Source: Nocardia abscessus (GTDB taxonomy: Bacteria; Actinomycetota; Actinomycetes; Mycobacteriales; Mycobacteriaceae). From it: a DNA stretch of 64,000 nt. Both the position numbers and the translations under genes were made by a program. Every line of letters starts with the position of its first letter. Within the stretch, counting starts at the first letter, position 1. Location: assembly GCF_015477775.1 (NCBI RefSeq), contig NZ_JADLQO010000006.1, positions 334,152 to 398,151 on the forward strand, given 5' to 3'. Of the stretch, positions 16,476-26,634 are shown one piece after another. The notes beneath the pieces were generated by a model. That model had not been told where the DNA came from and made no database searches. It worked only from the letters and a program-made list of their open reading frames with translations.

Positions 16476-17600
16476 TCAGCCGAGATTCTGCACGACCCAG
16501 TCGATCGAGCGGGTCAGCTGGCTGACATCGTCCGGATCGATCGCCGGGAACATGCCGATGCGAAGCTGGTTGCGGCCCAGCTTGCGGTACGGCTCGGTGT
16601 CCACGATGCCGTTGGCACGCAGGATCTTCGCCACCGCCGCCGCGTCGACCGAGTCGGCGAAGTCGATGGTGCCGACCACCTGCGAGCGGTGCGCCGGATC
16701 AGTGACGTACGGGGTCGCGTACTCGCTCGACTCGGCCCAGGAGTACAGCCGCGACGACGAGTCCAGCGTGCGCTTGACCGCCCAGTCCAGGCCGCCGTTG
16801 CCGTTGAGCCACTCGATCTGGTCGGCGAACAGCAGCAGGGTGCCCAGCGCCGGGGTGTTGTAGGTCTGGTCCTTGGTGCTGTTGTCGATCGCGATCGGCA
16901 GCGACAGGAAATCGGGCGTCCAGCGGCCCGACGCCTTGATCTCCTCGACCCGGGCCAGCGCGGCCGGGCTCATCAACGCGACCCACAGGCCGCCGTCGGA
17001 GGCGAAGCACTTCTGCGGGGCGAAGTAGTAGACGTCGGCGTCGGTGATGTTCACCGGGAGACCGCCCGCGCCGGAGGTGGCGTCGATGGCGATCAGCGCG
17101 TGTTCCGAGTCGGCGGGACGGCGGACCGGGATGGACACACCGGTCGAGGTCTCGTTGTGCGCCCAGCCGATCAGGTCCACCGACGGGTCCGACACCGGCT
17201 CCGGGGCGCTGCCCGGCTCGGACGAGACCACGATCGGGTCGCCGATGAACGGGTTGCCCTTGGTGACCGCGGCGAACTTCGAGCTGAACTCACCGTTGGT
17301 CAGGTGCAGCGAGCGCTCCCGGACCAGGCCGAACGCCGCGGCGTCCCAGAATGCGGTGGTGCCGCCGTTGCCGAGCACCACCTCGTAGCCGTCCGGCAGG
17401 CCGAACAGCTCACGCAAACCGGAGCGCACCCGCGCCACCACGTCCTTGACCGGCTTCTGCCGATGCGAGGTTCCGAACACCGAGGCGCCGACGTTCACCA
17501 GCGACTGCAGCTGCTCCGGGCGCACCTTGGAGGGGCCGCAACCGAACCGTCCGTCGGCGGGCTTGAGATCGTCGGGAATGGTCGGAAACGCAGAGGTCAT
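16476..17600 (-). CDS. serC: Phosphoserine aminotransferase
   Basis: PLP enzyme that converts 3-phosphohydroxypyruvate and glutamate to phosphoserine in serine biosynthesis. The 374-residue protein is of the actinobacterial SerC type (Rv0884c). The Schiff-base Lys is in FAPQKCFASDGG. Other hallmarks are GPSKVRPEQ near the N-terminus, GNGGTTAFWDAA (PLP phosphate loop) and GWAHNETSTG. ATG 17600 gives the family N-terminus (MTSAFPTIPDDLKP). TACCCT lies 7 bases before the ATG, suggesting a leaderless transcript. The start is 64 bases from the divergent gene at 17665. Confidence 0.93.
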   Translation of the reverse strand: MTSAFPTIPDDLKPADGRFGCGPSKVRPEQLQSLVNVGASVFGTSHRQKPVKDVVARVRSGLRELFGLPDGYEVVLGNGGTTAFWDAAAFGLVRERSLHLTNGEFSSKFAAVTKGNPFIGDPIVVSSEPGSAPEPVSDPSVDLIGWAHNETSTGVSIPVRRPADSEHALIAIDATSGAGGLPVNITDADVYYFAPQKCFASDGGLWVALMSPAALARVEEIKASGRWTPDFLSLPIAIDNSTKDQTYNTPALGTLLLFADQIEWLNGNGGLDWAVKRTLDSSSRLYSWAESSEYATPYVTDPAHRSQVVGTIDFADSVDAAAVAKILRANGIVDTEPYRKLGRNQLRIGMFPAIDPDDVSQLTRSIDWVVQNLG

Positions 17601-17607
17601 GGCGAAC

Positions 17608-17613
17608 AGGGTA
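17608..17613 (-). promoter_or_regulatory. -10 element of serC
   Basis: TACCCT on the minus strand, 7 bases before the serC ATG; fits TAnnnT and a leaderless start. No good -35 seen. Confidence 0.45.
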
Positions 17614-17664
17614 GTCGGTGGTGTCGCTGTGGCGACGCCCACACTCCGGCTAACGTAGGCGCCC

Positions 17665-18303
17665 ATGAGCATGCCGTCAGCTAACTCAGGGTGGCGACTG
17701 CGCGAGCGGGCGCGGAACTTCCGCCTGCGCGGCGCGACGGTCTCGGACGCGATGCGGCGGGAGTTGCTGATCCGCGGGGAAGCGGGCACCGCCACGATCC
17801 TGGGCGTGCGTCCGCGGCGCACCGAACCCGGGCACGTCTTCTGGGTCCGGGTGCAGCTGGCCGCGGAGTTCCCCTACGAGAGCCGGGTGCGGCAGCGGGT
17901 GGCCGACGCCGACCTGGAATGGATGCGCCCGGGCGACGTGGTGTGCTGCCGAGTGGACCCGCGCGATCGCGATCGCCTGGTGCTGTACGTGCCCGACGCC
18001 GAGGAATCCGGTCGGGCGAGCATCGCGAAGATCCTCGCCGACGGTCGCCGCGCGGACGCCACCGTGCTCGCCGCCGCGCCGGTCGCGGCCGACTACTCCG
18101 GTCGCGACGACCCCGTGCTGCGGCTGGACCTCGAATTGCGGGCCTGGGACGAATCCAAACCGTGGCGGGTCCGGCTGGTCCAGCCGGTGCCGCTGAACGC
18201 CATCCGCTTGGTCGACCTCGGTCAGCATCTGGAGGTCGCCTTCTTCGAGGTCGATCACGGCGAAACGGTCGCCGTCGACTGGCTCGCGTCGCTCGAGGAG
18301 TGA
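17665..18303 (+). CDS. Hypothetical protein divergent from serC
   Basis: Unrecognised 212-residue soluble protein with no signal peptide or membrane helix. Two similar beta-rich halves can be seen: RRELLIRGEAGTATILGVRP with DVVCCRVDPRDRDRLVLYVPD, and IAKILADGRRADATVLAAAPV with LRLDLELRAW. Such a duplicated pattern (an RGxxATAxIL-type start, then VxVxDPxxPxx) is common in actinobacterial proteins of unknown role. The start is ATG 17665 or the ATG six bases later. TAACGT lies 8 bases upstream, compatible with a leaderless mRNA. Coding bias is normal, so this is a real gene. Confidence 0.75.
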   Translation: MSMPSANSGWRLRERARNFRLRGATVSDAMRRELLIRGEAGTATILGVRPRRTEPGHVFWVRVQLAAEFPYESRVRQRVADADLEWMRPGDVVCCRVDPRDRDRLVLYVPDAEESGRASIAKILADGRRADATVLAAAPVAADYSGRDDPVLRLDLELRAWDESKPWRVRLVQPVPLNAIRLVDLGQHLEVAFFEVDHGETVAVDWLASLEE

Positions 18304-18755
18304 ACCGCCGGCGAATTCGGCCGAGCGCCCAGCGGTGCACGAAGGTGAAACCCATCGCGCGGATCTTCGGCAGCGCCGCCATCACGCTCGCCGCGGTTCC
18401 GGAGTGCGATGCATTTGGTCGAGTGAAATAGCGGCGGAGACTGCCACATTCATTCCCGATTGCGTCCTGGTGGCCGACGCGGTCGCGCAGAAATCGGTGT
18501 CGATATCGAATGCGGCCGGGATTCCACGCAATTCGTGGACGATTGACACCGCGACATCGTGGTTATGCGCGGCGCCCGGGCGAAAGAATCGCGGCGGCCT
18601 GCGATTTCGACGTCCTACTGCTGTGGCCGGATCCCGATGTGCCCCGGCGGATGTCGTACCGGCCGCTCTTCCCGGATGCTGCGCGAGCCGGGCGTGACGG
18701 CAGGATGACATCTCCGCCGTCACGCCCGGCTCGGGGCGGTGACGCTGTGGTTCGG
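18304..18755. other. Convergent intergenic region
   Basis: 452 bases between the hypothetical gene and citA, which converge here. Apart from the citA terminator (18686-18731) no gene is supported. The 18420-18560 part is less GC-rich than the genes around it and has a short open minus-strand frame of about 57 codons without a ribosome site. Confidence 0.5.
18686..18731 (-). terminator. citA terminator, perfect 16-bp stem
   Basis: Perfect inverted repeat, arms 18686-18701 and 18716-18731 (AGCCGGGCGTGACGGC and its complement), 14-base loop, 25 bases past the citA stop. Confidence 0.75.
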
Positions 18756-19904
18756 CTACGTGTGCGCGATGGTCGCCCAGCCTTCGACCTCTTCGGGCTT
18801 GCGGGGGCTGGGGCCGGTGTAGATGGCCGCGGGGCGGACCAGCTTGCCCAGCTGCTTCTGCTCCAGGATGTGCGCGCACCAGCCGGCGGTGCGGCCACAG
18901 GTGAACATGGCGGGCATCATGTGCGCGGGCACCTCGGCGAAGTCCAGGATCACCGCGGCCCAGAACTCCACGTTGGTCTCGATGGCGCGGTCCGGACGAC
19001 GCTCCCGCAGCTCGGCAAGGGCGGCCTGCTCCAGCGCGGCGGCGACCTCGTAGCGCGGCGCGGCCAGCCGCTTCGCGGTGGCGCGCAGGACGCGGGCGCG
19101 CGGGTCCTCGGCCCGGTAGACCCGGTGACCGAAGCCCATCAGCTTCTCCTTGCGGTCCAGGATGCCCTTGACCAGAGCGCGTGCGTCGCCGGTCTTCTCG
19201 ACCTCTTCGATCATCGGCAGCACGCGCGCGGGGGCGCCGCCGTGCAGCGGACCGGACATGGCGCCGATCGCGCCGGACAGCGAGGCCGCCACGTCGGCGC
19301 CGGTCGAGGCGATCACCCGGGCGGTGAAGGTGGAGGCGTTCATGCCGTGCTCGGCGGCGGAGACCCAATAGGCGTCGATGGCCTCGGTGTGGCGCGGGTC
19401 CGGGTCACCCTTCCAACGCGTCATGAAGCGCTCGGTAACCGTGGTGCACTCATCGATCTTCTTCTGCGGGACCGCGGGCTGGTAGATACCGCGCGCCGAC
19501 TGCGCGACGTAGGACAGCGCCATGACCGAGGCGCGGGCGAGGTTCTCGCGAGCGGTCTCGTCGTCGATGTCCAGCAGCGGTTGGTAGCCCCAGATCGGCG
19601 CGAGCATGGCCAGCCCGGCCTGCACGTCGACGCGCACGTCACCGGTGTGCACGGGCAGCGGGAACGGTTCGGCCGGCGGTAGGCCGCGGCCGAACGAGCC
19701 GTCGACCAGCAGCGCCCACACGTCACCGAAGGTCACCCGGCTCTCGACCAGGTCCTCGATGTCGACTCCGCGGTAGCGCAACGCGCCGCCGTCCTTGTCC
19801 GGTTCGGCGATGTCGGTGGTGAAAGCAACCACGCCCTCCAGGCCACTGACGAAATCGCTGGGTACGGTGGCCTGCCCACCGGAAACCGCGGGGCTGGTAG
19901 TCAT
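18756..19904 (-). CDS. citA: Citrate synthase 2
   Basis: Second citrate synthase paralogue (Rv0889c type, 382 aa), condensing acetyl-CoA and oxaloacetate or acting on a related acyl-CoA. Active-site histidines are present in AEHGMNASTFTARV and MGFGHRVYRAEDPRAR, and GPLHGG is intact. The usual catalytic Asp of the NVDFYSG motif is Glu here (TNVEFWAAVIL), as in mycobacterial CitA. The N-terminal half is short compared with GltA2. ATG 19904 is preceded by GGAGAG. A second citrate synthase gene lies 2.4 kb away in the opposite orientation. Confidence 0.9.
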   Translation of the reverse strand: MTTSPAVSGGQATVPSDFVSGLEGVVAFTTDIAEPDKDGGALRYRGVDIEDLVESRVTFGDVWALLVDGSFGRGLPPAEPFPLPVHTGDVRVDVQAGLAMLAPIWGYQPLLDIDDETARENLARASVMALSYVAQSARGIYQPAVPQKKIDECTTVTERFMTRWKGDPDPRHTEAIDAYWVSAAEHGMNASTFTARVIASTGADVAASLSGAIGAMSGPLHGGAPARVLPMIEEVEKTGDARALVKGILDRKEKLMGFGHRVYRAEDPRARVLRATAKRLAAPRYEVAAALEQAALAELRERRPDRAIETNVEFWAAVILDFAEVPAHMMPAMFTCGRTAGWCAHILEQKQLGKLVRPAAIYTGPSPRKPEEVEGWATIAHT

Positions 19905-20012
19905 GTTGCGACTCTCCTTGCACTTGGGTCGCATGTTCTCGTCGATGGGAAGGTGTCGGATTTGACGATCACATGCCGATCATCAAAACCTTAGCTCGCC
20001 GCTACTGCGGAG

Positions 20013-20018
20013 TAACGT
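20013..20018 (+). promoter_or_regulatory. -10 element of pdxH
   Basis: TAACGT, 7 bases before the pdxH ATG; no Shine-Dalgarno sequence in between, so a leaderless mRNA is likely. Confidence 0.5.
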
Positions 20019-20025
20019 CTGGCCC

Positions 20026-20718
20026 ATGCGTGACCTGGACAATTCATCGGATCTCGCCGCCATGCGAGTCGACTACGGCGGCTTGCCGCACGGTGGCAAC
20101 GAGGACGTCGACCTGGACGAGACCTGGCTCGCGGGTGGGTGGGAGCCGCTGCTGCGGCATTGGATCGAACAGGCCACCGCCGTCGGCATCGCCGAACCCA
20201 ACGCCATGGTGCTGGCCACGGTGTCGCTGGCCGACGGCACGCCGCGACCGGTCGCGCGGACCGTGCTGTGTAAAGGGCTCTCGCCGGAAGGTGTGATCTT
20301 CTACACGAACTACGAGTCCGCCAAGGGCGCTCAACTGACCGCCGTCCCGTACGCGGCGGTCACCTTCGTCTGGCCCGCCCTGGGCAGGCAGGTGCACCTG
20401 CGTGGCGCGGTCGAGCGGGTTCCCGCCGAGACTACGGCGGCCTACTGGCGCTCCCGGCCGCGGGACTCGCAGCTGGGCGCCTGGGCCTCGCGGCAGTCCG
20501 CGCCGATCGGCTCGCGGGCGGAACTGGATCGCACCTTGGCCGAGGCGACCGAGCGTTTCGCCGATGTCGACGAGATCCCGGTCCCGCCGCACTGGGGTGG
20601 TTTCCTGGTCCGCCCCGACGAGGTCGAGTTCTGGCAAGGGCGGCGCGGCAGGCTGCACAACCGGATCCGGGTGCGGATCGAGCACGGGACCACCTCGGTG
20701 GAGCGCTTGCAACCCTGA
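20026..20718 (+). CDS. pdxH: Pyridoxamine 5'-phosphate oxidase
   Basis: FMN enzyme that oxidises pyridoxine or pyridoxamine 5'-phosphate to PLP in the salvage and last biosynthetic step. The 230-residue protein has EPNAMVLATVSLADGTPRPV (FMN site), RTVLCKGLSPEGVIFYTNYES, LGRQVHLRGAVERV, SRPRDSQLGAWASRQS, and the C-terminal family signature VEFWQGRRGRLHNRIRV. It is near its family length and complete. The PLP product serves SerC among others. No Shine-Dalgarno sequence; leaderless promoter upstream. Confidence 0.93.
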   Translation: MRDLDNSSDLAAMRVDYGGLPHGGNEDVDLDETWLAGGWEPLLRHWIEQATAVGIAEPNAMVLATVSLADGTPRPVARTVLCKGLSPEGVIFYTNYESAKGAQLTAVPYAAVTFVWPALGRQVHLRGAVERVPAETTAAYWRSRPRDSQLGAWASRQSAPIGSRAELDRTLAEATERFADVDEIPVPPHWGGFLVRPDEVEFWQGRRGRLHNRIRVRIEHGTTSVERLQP

Positions 20719-20775
20719 GGTATTCCCGGCCCACGCGTGAGAATTCTCGCGTCGAACCGGACGGGCCCGACTGGA

Positions 20776-20781
20776 TACGCT
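20776..20781 (+). promoter_or_regulatory. -10 element of MFS gene
   Basis: TACGCT, 7 bases before the GTG start at 20789; part of the recurring GGATA(C/G)GCT context also found before accD3. Confidence 0.5.
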
Positions 20782-20788
20782 GCGCCCG

Positions 20789-22069
20789 GTGAAACTGCTC
20801 GCCGACACCACTCCGCTGCGCAATCCGGACTTCCGACGCCTGTGGAGCTCGGGCATCGTCACCATGATCGGCGCTCAGCTGTCCGTCGTCGCGGTGCCAC
20901 AGCAGATCTTCCAGATCACCGGCAGCTCCGGCTACGTCGGTCTGGCCGGATTGTTCGGTTTGGTGCCGCTGATCGTGTTCGGCCTGTGGGGCGGCGCGCT
21001 TGCCGACGTGCTGGATCGGCGCAGGCTGCTGCTGCTCACCAATGCGGGCACCGGACTCACGGCGCTGGCCTTCTGGCTGCAAGCGGCGGCCGGGCTGGAC
21101 AACGTCTGGGTCGTGCTCGGCCTGTTCGCGGTGCAGCAGGCGTTCTTCGCGGTGAACCAGCCCACCCGCAGCGCCACCATCCCGCGCCTGCTGCCGGAAG
21201 ACCAACTGGCCGCCGCGAATTCGCTGAACATGACCGTGATGCAGTTCGGCGCCATCGCGGGGCCGGTGCTCGCAGGCGCGCTCATCCCCGTCGTCGGGCT
21301 CGCCACGCTCTACCTCGTCGACGCCGTCGCGCTGCTGGCCACCCTCTGGGCGGTCTGGCGGCTGCCCGCGCTGCCGCCGACCGGAAACGTGCGCCGCGCC
21401 GGATTCCGCACGGTGCTCGACGGTTTCGGCTATCTCGCCACGCAGCGGGTGCTGCTCGCGTCGTTCGCGGTGGACGTGATCGCCATGGTGTTCGGAATGC
21501 CGCGCGCGCTGTTCCCGCAGATCGCGCACGAGACCTTCGGCGACCCGGCCACCGGTGGGGTGGCGCTCGGCCTGCTGTTCGCCTCGATGTCGGCGGGCGC
21601 GGTGCTCGGCGGGGTGTTCTCCGGCTGGATTCCGCGCGTGCGCAGGCAGGGCCTCGCGGTGCTGGTCTGCATCGTGCTGTGGGGCCTGGCCATGGTCGGC
21701 TTCGGTCTGGCCGTAGGTTTCACCGGCCACGGCCTCGGCCTCGGCGCGGGGTTGTGGATCGCGTTGGCCTGCTCGGCCTTCGGCGGCGCGGTGGACATGG
21801 TCTCGGCCGCGCTGCGGGTCACGATGCTGCAGACGGTGGCCACCGACGAACTGCGCGGGCGGCTGCAAGGGGTGTTCACAGTGGTGGTCGCGGGCGGTCC
21901 GCGGATCGGTGATGTTGCCCACGGTTTCGCGGCCGCGAGCCTGGGTACCGCTGTAGCCGCGGCGGGCGGAGGCGCGCTGGTGGTGGCGGGCGTGCTGATC
22001 GCGGCGGTCGCGTTTCCGGCTTTCACGCGTTACCGTGTCGCTCGCGCTCATGCCGAAATCGCCGTGTGA
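20789..22069 (+). CDS. MFS transporter, EntS-like
   Basis: Twelve-helix major facilitator of 426 residues, resembling the MFS_3/enterobactin-exporter-like group. It begins with LRNPDFRRLWSSGIVTMIGAQLSVVAV, typical of the group, has the loop 2-3 motif GGALADVLDRRRLL and the mid-protein motif PARGNVRRAGF-like cytoplasmic loop between helices 6 and 7. Substrate unknown; a siderophore or drug exporter role is only a family possibility. The GTG start matches a leaderless promoter. It follows pdxH by 70 bases on the same strand, and gltA2 follows 192 bases later. Confidence 0.88.
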   Translation: MKLLADTTPLRNPDFRRLWSSGIVTMIGAQLSVVAVPQQIFQITGSSGYVGLAGLFGLVPLIVFGLWGGALADVLDRRRLLLLTNAGTGLTALAFWLQAAAGLDNVWVVLGLFAVQQAFFAVNQPTRSATIPRLLPEDQLAAANSLNMTVMQFGAIAGPVLAGALIPVVGLATLYLVDAVALLATLWAVWRLPALPPTGNVRRAGFRTVLDGFGYLATQRVLLASFAVDVIAMVFGMPRALFPQIAHETFGDPATGGVALGLLFASMSAGAVLGGVFSGWIPRVRRQGLAVLVCIVLWGLAMVGFGLAVGFTGHGLGLGAGLWIALACSAFGGAVDMVSAALRVTMLQTVATDELRGRLQGVFTVVVAGGPRIGDVAHGFAAASLGTAVAAAGGGALVVAGVLIAAVAFPAFTRYRVARAHAEIAV

Positions 22070-22261
22070 CGTGCACCGCGAACACCCGGCGACCACGTTC
22101 CGCCGTGGGCGCGGGACCTCACCGCGCCAGGACGTGTTTGTGAGCCGCCGCAGGACTACCCTCCGGTATTGTCCGCGTCGGTGAACGGCTAGCGTTGAGG
22201 CAAGCGCATCGTGCGCCGACCGCGCCGGTGCCTGTGGTTCTAGCCTGAGAGGGATCCTTCC

Positions 22262-23575
<1,314 letters not shown>

Positions 23576-23613
23576 CGAAATCCATCCACCATCTATCGAA
23601 GGGGCAAAGCCGA

Positions 23614-23973
23614 ATGACCAAACCGGAGATCGAGTTCCAGGAAGGGCCCGCGCCCGCCGAGCTGGTGATCAAGGACATCATCGAAGGCGAGGGCAAGGAA
23701 GCCGTGCCCGGGGGCACCGTGGAGGTGCACTATGTGGGCGTCGAATTCGAATCCGGCGAAGAGTTCGACTCCTCCTGGAACCGTGGTGAATCCATCACCT
23801 TCCCGCTGCGCGGCCTGATCCAGGGCTGGCAGGACGGCATCCCCGGCATGAAGGTCGGCGGCCGTCGTCAGCTGACCATCCCCCCGGAGCTGGCCTACGG
23901 CCCCGCGGGCGCCGGTCACCGTCTCTCGGGCAAGACGCTGGTCTTCGTGATCGACCTGCTGAACGCCAACTGA
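23614..23973 (+). CDS. FKBP-type peptidyl-prolyl isomerase
   Basis: Single-domain cytoplasmic FKBP of 119 residues, catalysing cis-trans isomerisation of Xaa-Pro bonds. It shows VEVHYVGVEFESGEEFDSSW, FPLRGLIQGWQDGIPGMKVG and RRQLTIPPELAYGPAG, followed by LVFVIDLL, so all active-site blocks of the FK506-binding fold are present. No signal peptide. A GAAGGGGCAAAG ribosome-binding stretch precedes the ATG. It is probably co-transcribed with gltA, as in related genera. Confidence 0.93.
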   Translation: MTKPEIEFQEGPAPAELVIKDIIEGEGKEAVPGGTVEVHYVGVEFESGEEFDSSWNRGESITFPLRGLIQGWQDGIPGMKVGGRRQLTIPPELAYGPAGAGHRLSGKTLVFVIDLLNAN

Positions 23974-23982
23974 TTTCGGCGT

Positions 23983-24022
23983 AGAAGTGGCCTGTGTTCC
24001 GATCGGAACACAGGCCACTTCT
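23983..24022. terminator. Bidirectional terminator, perfect 40-nt palindrome
   Basis: Two 20-base arms that are exact complements with no spacer bases (AGAAGTGGCCTGTGTTCCGA and its complement). It lies between the FKBP gene (+, stop at 23973) and the YhgE-like gene (-, stop at 24032), so it can end both transcripts. Only 9 bases separate it from each stop. Confidence 0.85.
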
Positions 24023-24031
24023 CGTAACCGG

Positions 24032-25201
24032 CTATTGCCTGACGATCTCGACCGGATCGGTGAGGGCCGCGGCCAGAGCCGATTGCTGGGCGCTGCTGCG
24101 TTGCGGCAAGGCGGCGACGGCCTTGTCGGTCTGGGCGCTCAGGTTGCGGACGATGCCCTGCAGCTGGCTCACACCCCCGGTGAGCTGGCCGATCGCGTCG
24201 ACCAACTGGGCTCCGCCCTGTTCGGCCAGCCGGGGCAGGCCCTCGGCGAGCTTCGCGCCCTCGGACAGTTGCGCGCTCGCGCTGGTCAGGCGGTCGACGA
24301 CGGTGCGAAGCAGCGTGCCGAGATCGGTGTCGGGGTCCACCGCGCCGCCGACGAGCGAGCCCAGTCCGGTCAGCTGCGCGCCCGCCTGGCCGGATACGCC
24401 CCGCAGCGCGTCCAGTTTCCCGATGATGTCGGCGAGTGCCGGATCGCTCGCGAACGGCAGCGCGCGCAACAGCGGCAGGATCTGATCGAGTCCGCTGCTG
24501 ACCGTGTTCGCCGTCCGTTCCACCTGCGCGATGGTGATGCCGGTCGAATCGAGCGCGGCGGCGAGCTGGTTCGCTTGCGCGGCGGCGCCGTCCACGGTGG
24601 AGTTCAGCAGCGCGATGGCCGAAGTCAGCTGCGCCGAACCGTTCTTCGCGAACTCCAGGAAGCCCAGCAGCTGATCGGCGCCGGAGCTGAATTGATCGGC
24701 TCCCGCGGCGGCCGCGTCGACGCCCGCGTTGAGCAGCTGGGCGGTGAACTGCACCTGCGACATCTGGGACCGGGCCTGCGCGACGGCGGTGAGAGCGGCG
24801 TCGACGCCGACCGCCCCGATCCGATGGGTCACCGCGGTGACCGCTCCGTGCACCAGATCGGCGTCGGCGTCTTCGTGCGTGACCACGGTGACCTTGGCCC
24901 GCTTCGGTTGCGCGCCGGCCAGGGTGCTCATCGACTCGGTCAGATCGGCGGGCAGGGTGATGACGGCGGCGTAATCGTCGGTGTTCAGCTCACTCTCGGC
25001 GACGGCGTGCCACTCGTAGCCACCCGCCTCCTGCAACGCCTCGACCACCCGCGCACCGGTCGGGCCCAGATCGGCATCGACCAGCGCGATCGCCGTCGGC
25101 CCCCGGTCGGTCCCGGTGCATGCGCTGATTCCGGCGCCGAGGAATCCCGCTGAGACGAGGGCAATGGCGAGAAAGGCCCAGCGGGCGCGTTTTCCGATCA
25201 C
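24032..25201 (-). CDS. YhgE/Pip N-terminal-like exported protein
   Basis: 389 residues with an N-terminal signal or anchor helix (about 8-27), then ACTG that could be a lipobox-like Cys. The following region (PTAIALVDADLGPTG, DDYAAVITLPADLTESM, KRAKVTVVTHEDADADLV) matches the extracellular start of YhgE/Pip phage-infection-type proteins. Next comes a long alpha-helical region rich in Ala, Gln and Leu with periodic heptads. In the family, a DPV motif leads into five or six C-terminal membrane helices; here the protein stops after TDPVEIVRQ. The GTG start is used; it lies 56 bases downstream of prrB, so it may be the last gene of the prrAB operon. Function unknown. Confidence 0.75.
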   Translation of the reverse strand: MIGKRARWAFLAIALVSAGFLGAGISACTGTDRGPTAIALVDADLGPTGARVVEALQEAGGYEWHAVAESELNTDDYAAVITLPADLTESMSTLAGAQPKRAKVTVVTHEDADADLVHGAVTAVTHRIGAVGVDAALTAVAQARSQMSQVQFTAQLLNAGVDAAAAGADQFSSGADQLLGFLEFAKNGSAQLTSAIALLNSTVDGAAAQANQLAAALDSTGITIAQVERTANTVSSGLDQILPLLRALPFASDPALADIIGKLDALRGVSGQAGAQLTGLGSLVGGAVDPDTDLGTLLRTVVDRLTSASAQLSEGAKLAEGLPRLAEQGGAQLVDAIGQLTGGVSQLQGIVRNLSAQTDKAVAALPQRSSAQQSALAAALTDPVEIVRQ

Positions 25202-25257
25202 GTCCGCACACTAAGCGCGAATTATGGTGCGCTCCTTGGCGTTTCTCTGAGAGATAG

Positions 25258-26634
25258 CTAAATTGCCGACCGCTCGGGTAGATCGAGGACAAGGCGGATG
25301 CCGCCGAGGGTGCCCGCGTCGAAATAGGCACGGCCACCGTGGAGTTGGGCCTGCTGGGCGACCAGCGCCAGGCCGAGGCCGGAGCCTCCTTTGCTGGCCT
25401 GGCTGCCGCGGAAGAAGCGGTCGAAGACGGCTTCGCGCTCCTGCGGCGGGATGCCGCGGCCGTTGTCGTCGATCGAGATCACGATGTGGCCGCCCGCGCC
25501 CCGGTGCGCGGAGACCAAGGCCTCGGTGGCCCCGCCGTGTTTGACGGAGTTGGCCAGCGCGTTGTCCACCGCCAGCCGCAACCCGGCGGGCAGGCCGCGG
25601 GTGACCAGTTCGGCATCGGAATCGATCCGCACGGTGAGGCCGGGAAAGTGCCGCATGGCGTCGTGCGCGGCCTGATCGCACAGGTCGCCGACGTCGGTGG
25701 CGACGTGGTCGCGCTCGTCGGTCAGATCGCTGGTGGCCAGTCGCTCCAGCGCCGCGAGCGTGCTCTCCACCCGGCCCTGACTGCGTTGCAGGTCATCGAG
25801 GATCTCGGCCCGCTGCGCCTCGTCCAGATCGAGGGTGCGCAGCACCTCGAGGTCGGTGCGCATCGCGGTCAGCGGAGTGCGCAGCTCGTGGGCGGAGACG
25901 GCGGCGAAGTCGCGCGCGGTCTCCAGCGCGGCCGCGGTCTGGGCGTGGGCCTGATCCACCCGCTGCAGCATGGTGTTCACCGCCTCGGCCAGTTTCTCCG
26001 CCTCGTGCACGCCCGCGCCCTCCACCGGCGTCTGCGGATCGCGAGGATCGGGGAACGCGCTGCGTGCCCCGACCTGGCGGGTGAGCCGGACGATCGGACG
26101 CACCGCGGCGCCCGCGAGCAGCCAGCCGAGCGCCGCCGCGGCGGCGATCGCCAGCAGTGCGCCGCCGAGGACCCACCGTTGCTGTTCGGCGGTGGCCTCG
26201 GCCGCGCCCGCGGCGGGGATGCCGAGCGAGACCACCCGGCCCGCGGGTTGATTCTCGACGGTGGTCATAATCCGGTACGGGGTGCCGCGCACCGTGACGG
26301 TGCGGGAACCGGTGGCCAGCGCGGGCAGTTCGGTGGGCGTGCTGGCAACGACCTCGCCGTTGTCCCGGACGGTCACGGCCATGTCGTTGTTCAGCCCGGT
26401 CAAGCTGATGAACCGGACCGCGATCTGCGGCTCGATCAGGACGATCCGGGCCGCGACGGCGAGTTGCTGGTCGGACTGCTGCAGGTTGTTGCGCTCGATG
26501 GCGCGGATGCTGATCAGGCTGATCAGCGTCACGATGACGATCGCGCCCGCCGCCGCCGCTCCCGCGACCCGGGTGCGCAGCGAAAACGACCGGCGCCGAC
26601 GGGTCTTCGGACGGTCGGTGACGGCCACGGTCAT
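25258..26634 (-). CDS. prrB: Sensor histidine kinase PrrB
   Basis: Membrane sensor kinase of 458 residues, partner of PrrA (Rv0902c type). Two transmembrane helices (about 23-45 and 157-177) flank an extracytoplasmic sensor. A HAMP-like segment (RPIVRLTRQV) follows, then the phospho-acceptor His in AVSAHELRTPLTAMR and ATP-binding boxes NALANSVKHGG, DDNGRGIPP and GSGLGLALV. The start ATG overlaps the prrA stop (ATGA), so the two are translated together. In mycobacteria this system is essential and reacts to macrophage entry and nitrogen limitation. Confidence 0.92.
   Translation of the reverse strand: MTVAVTDRPKTRRRRSFSLRTRVAGAAAAGAIVIVTLISLISIRAIERNNLQQSDQQLAVAARIVLIEPQIAVRFISLTGLNNDMAVTVRDNGEVVASTPTELPALATGSRTVTVRGTPYRIMTTVENQPAGRVVSLGIPAAGAAEATAEQQRWVLGGALLAIAAAAALGWLLAGAAVRPIVRLTRQVGARSAFPDPRDPQTPVEGAGVHEAEKLAEAVNTMLQRVDQAHAQTAAALETARDFAAVSAHELRTPLTAMRTDLEVLRTLDLDEAQRAEILDDLQRSQGRVESTLAALERLATSDLTDERDHVATDVGDLCDQAAHDAMRHFPGLTVRIDSDAELVTRGLPAGLRLAVDNALANSVKHGGATEALVSAHRGAGGHIVISIDDNGRGIPPQEREAVFDRFFRGSQASKGGSGLGLALVAQQAQLHGGRAYFDAGTLGGIRLVLDLPERSAI

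Noticed and set aside
18382..18560. Possible 57-codon minus-strand gene between the hypothetical gene and citA
   Set aside because: Has plausible composition but no ribosome site, no relatives recognised and lies in a convergent gap.
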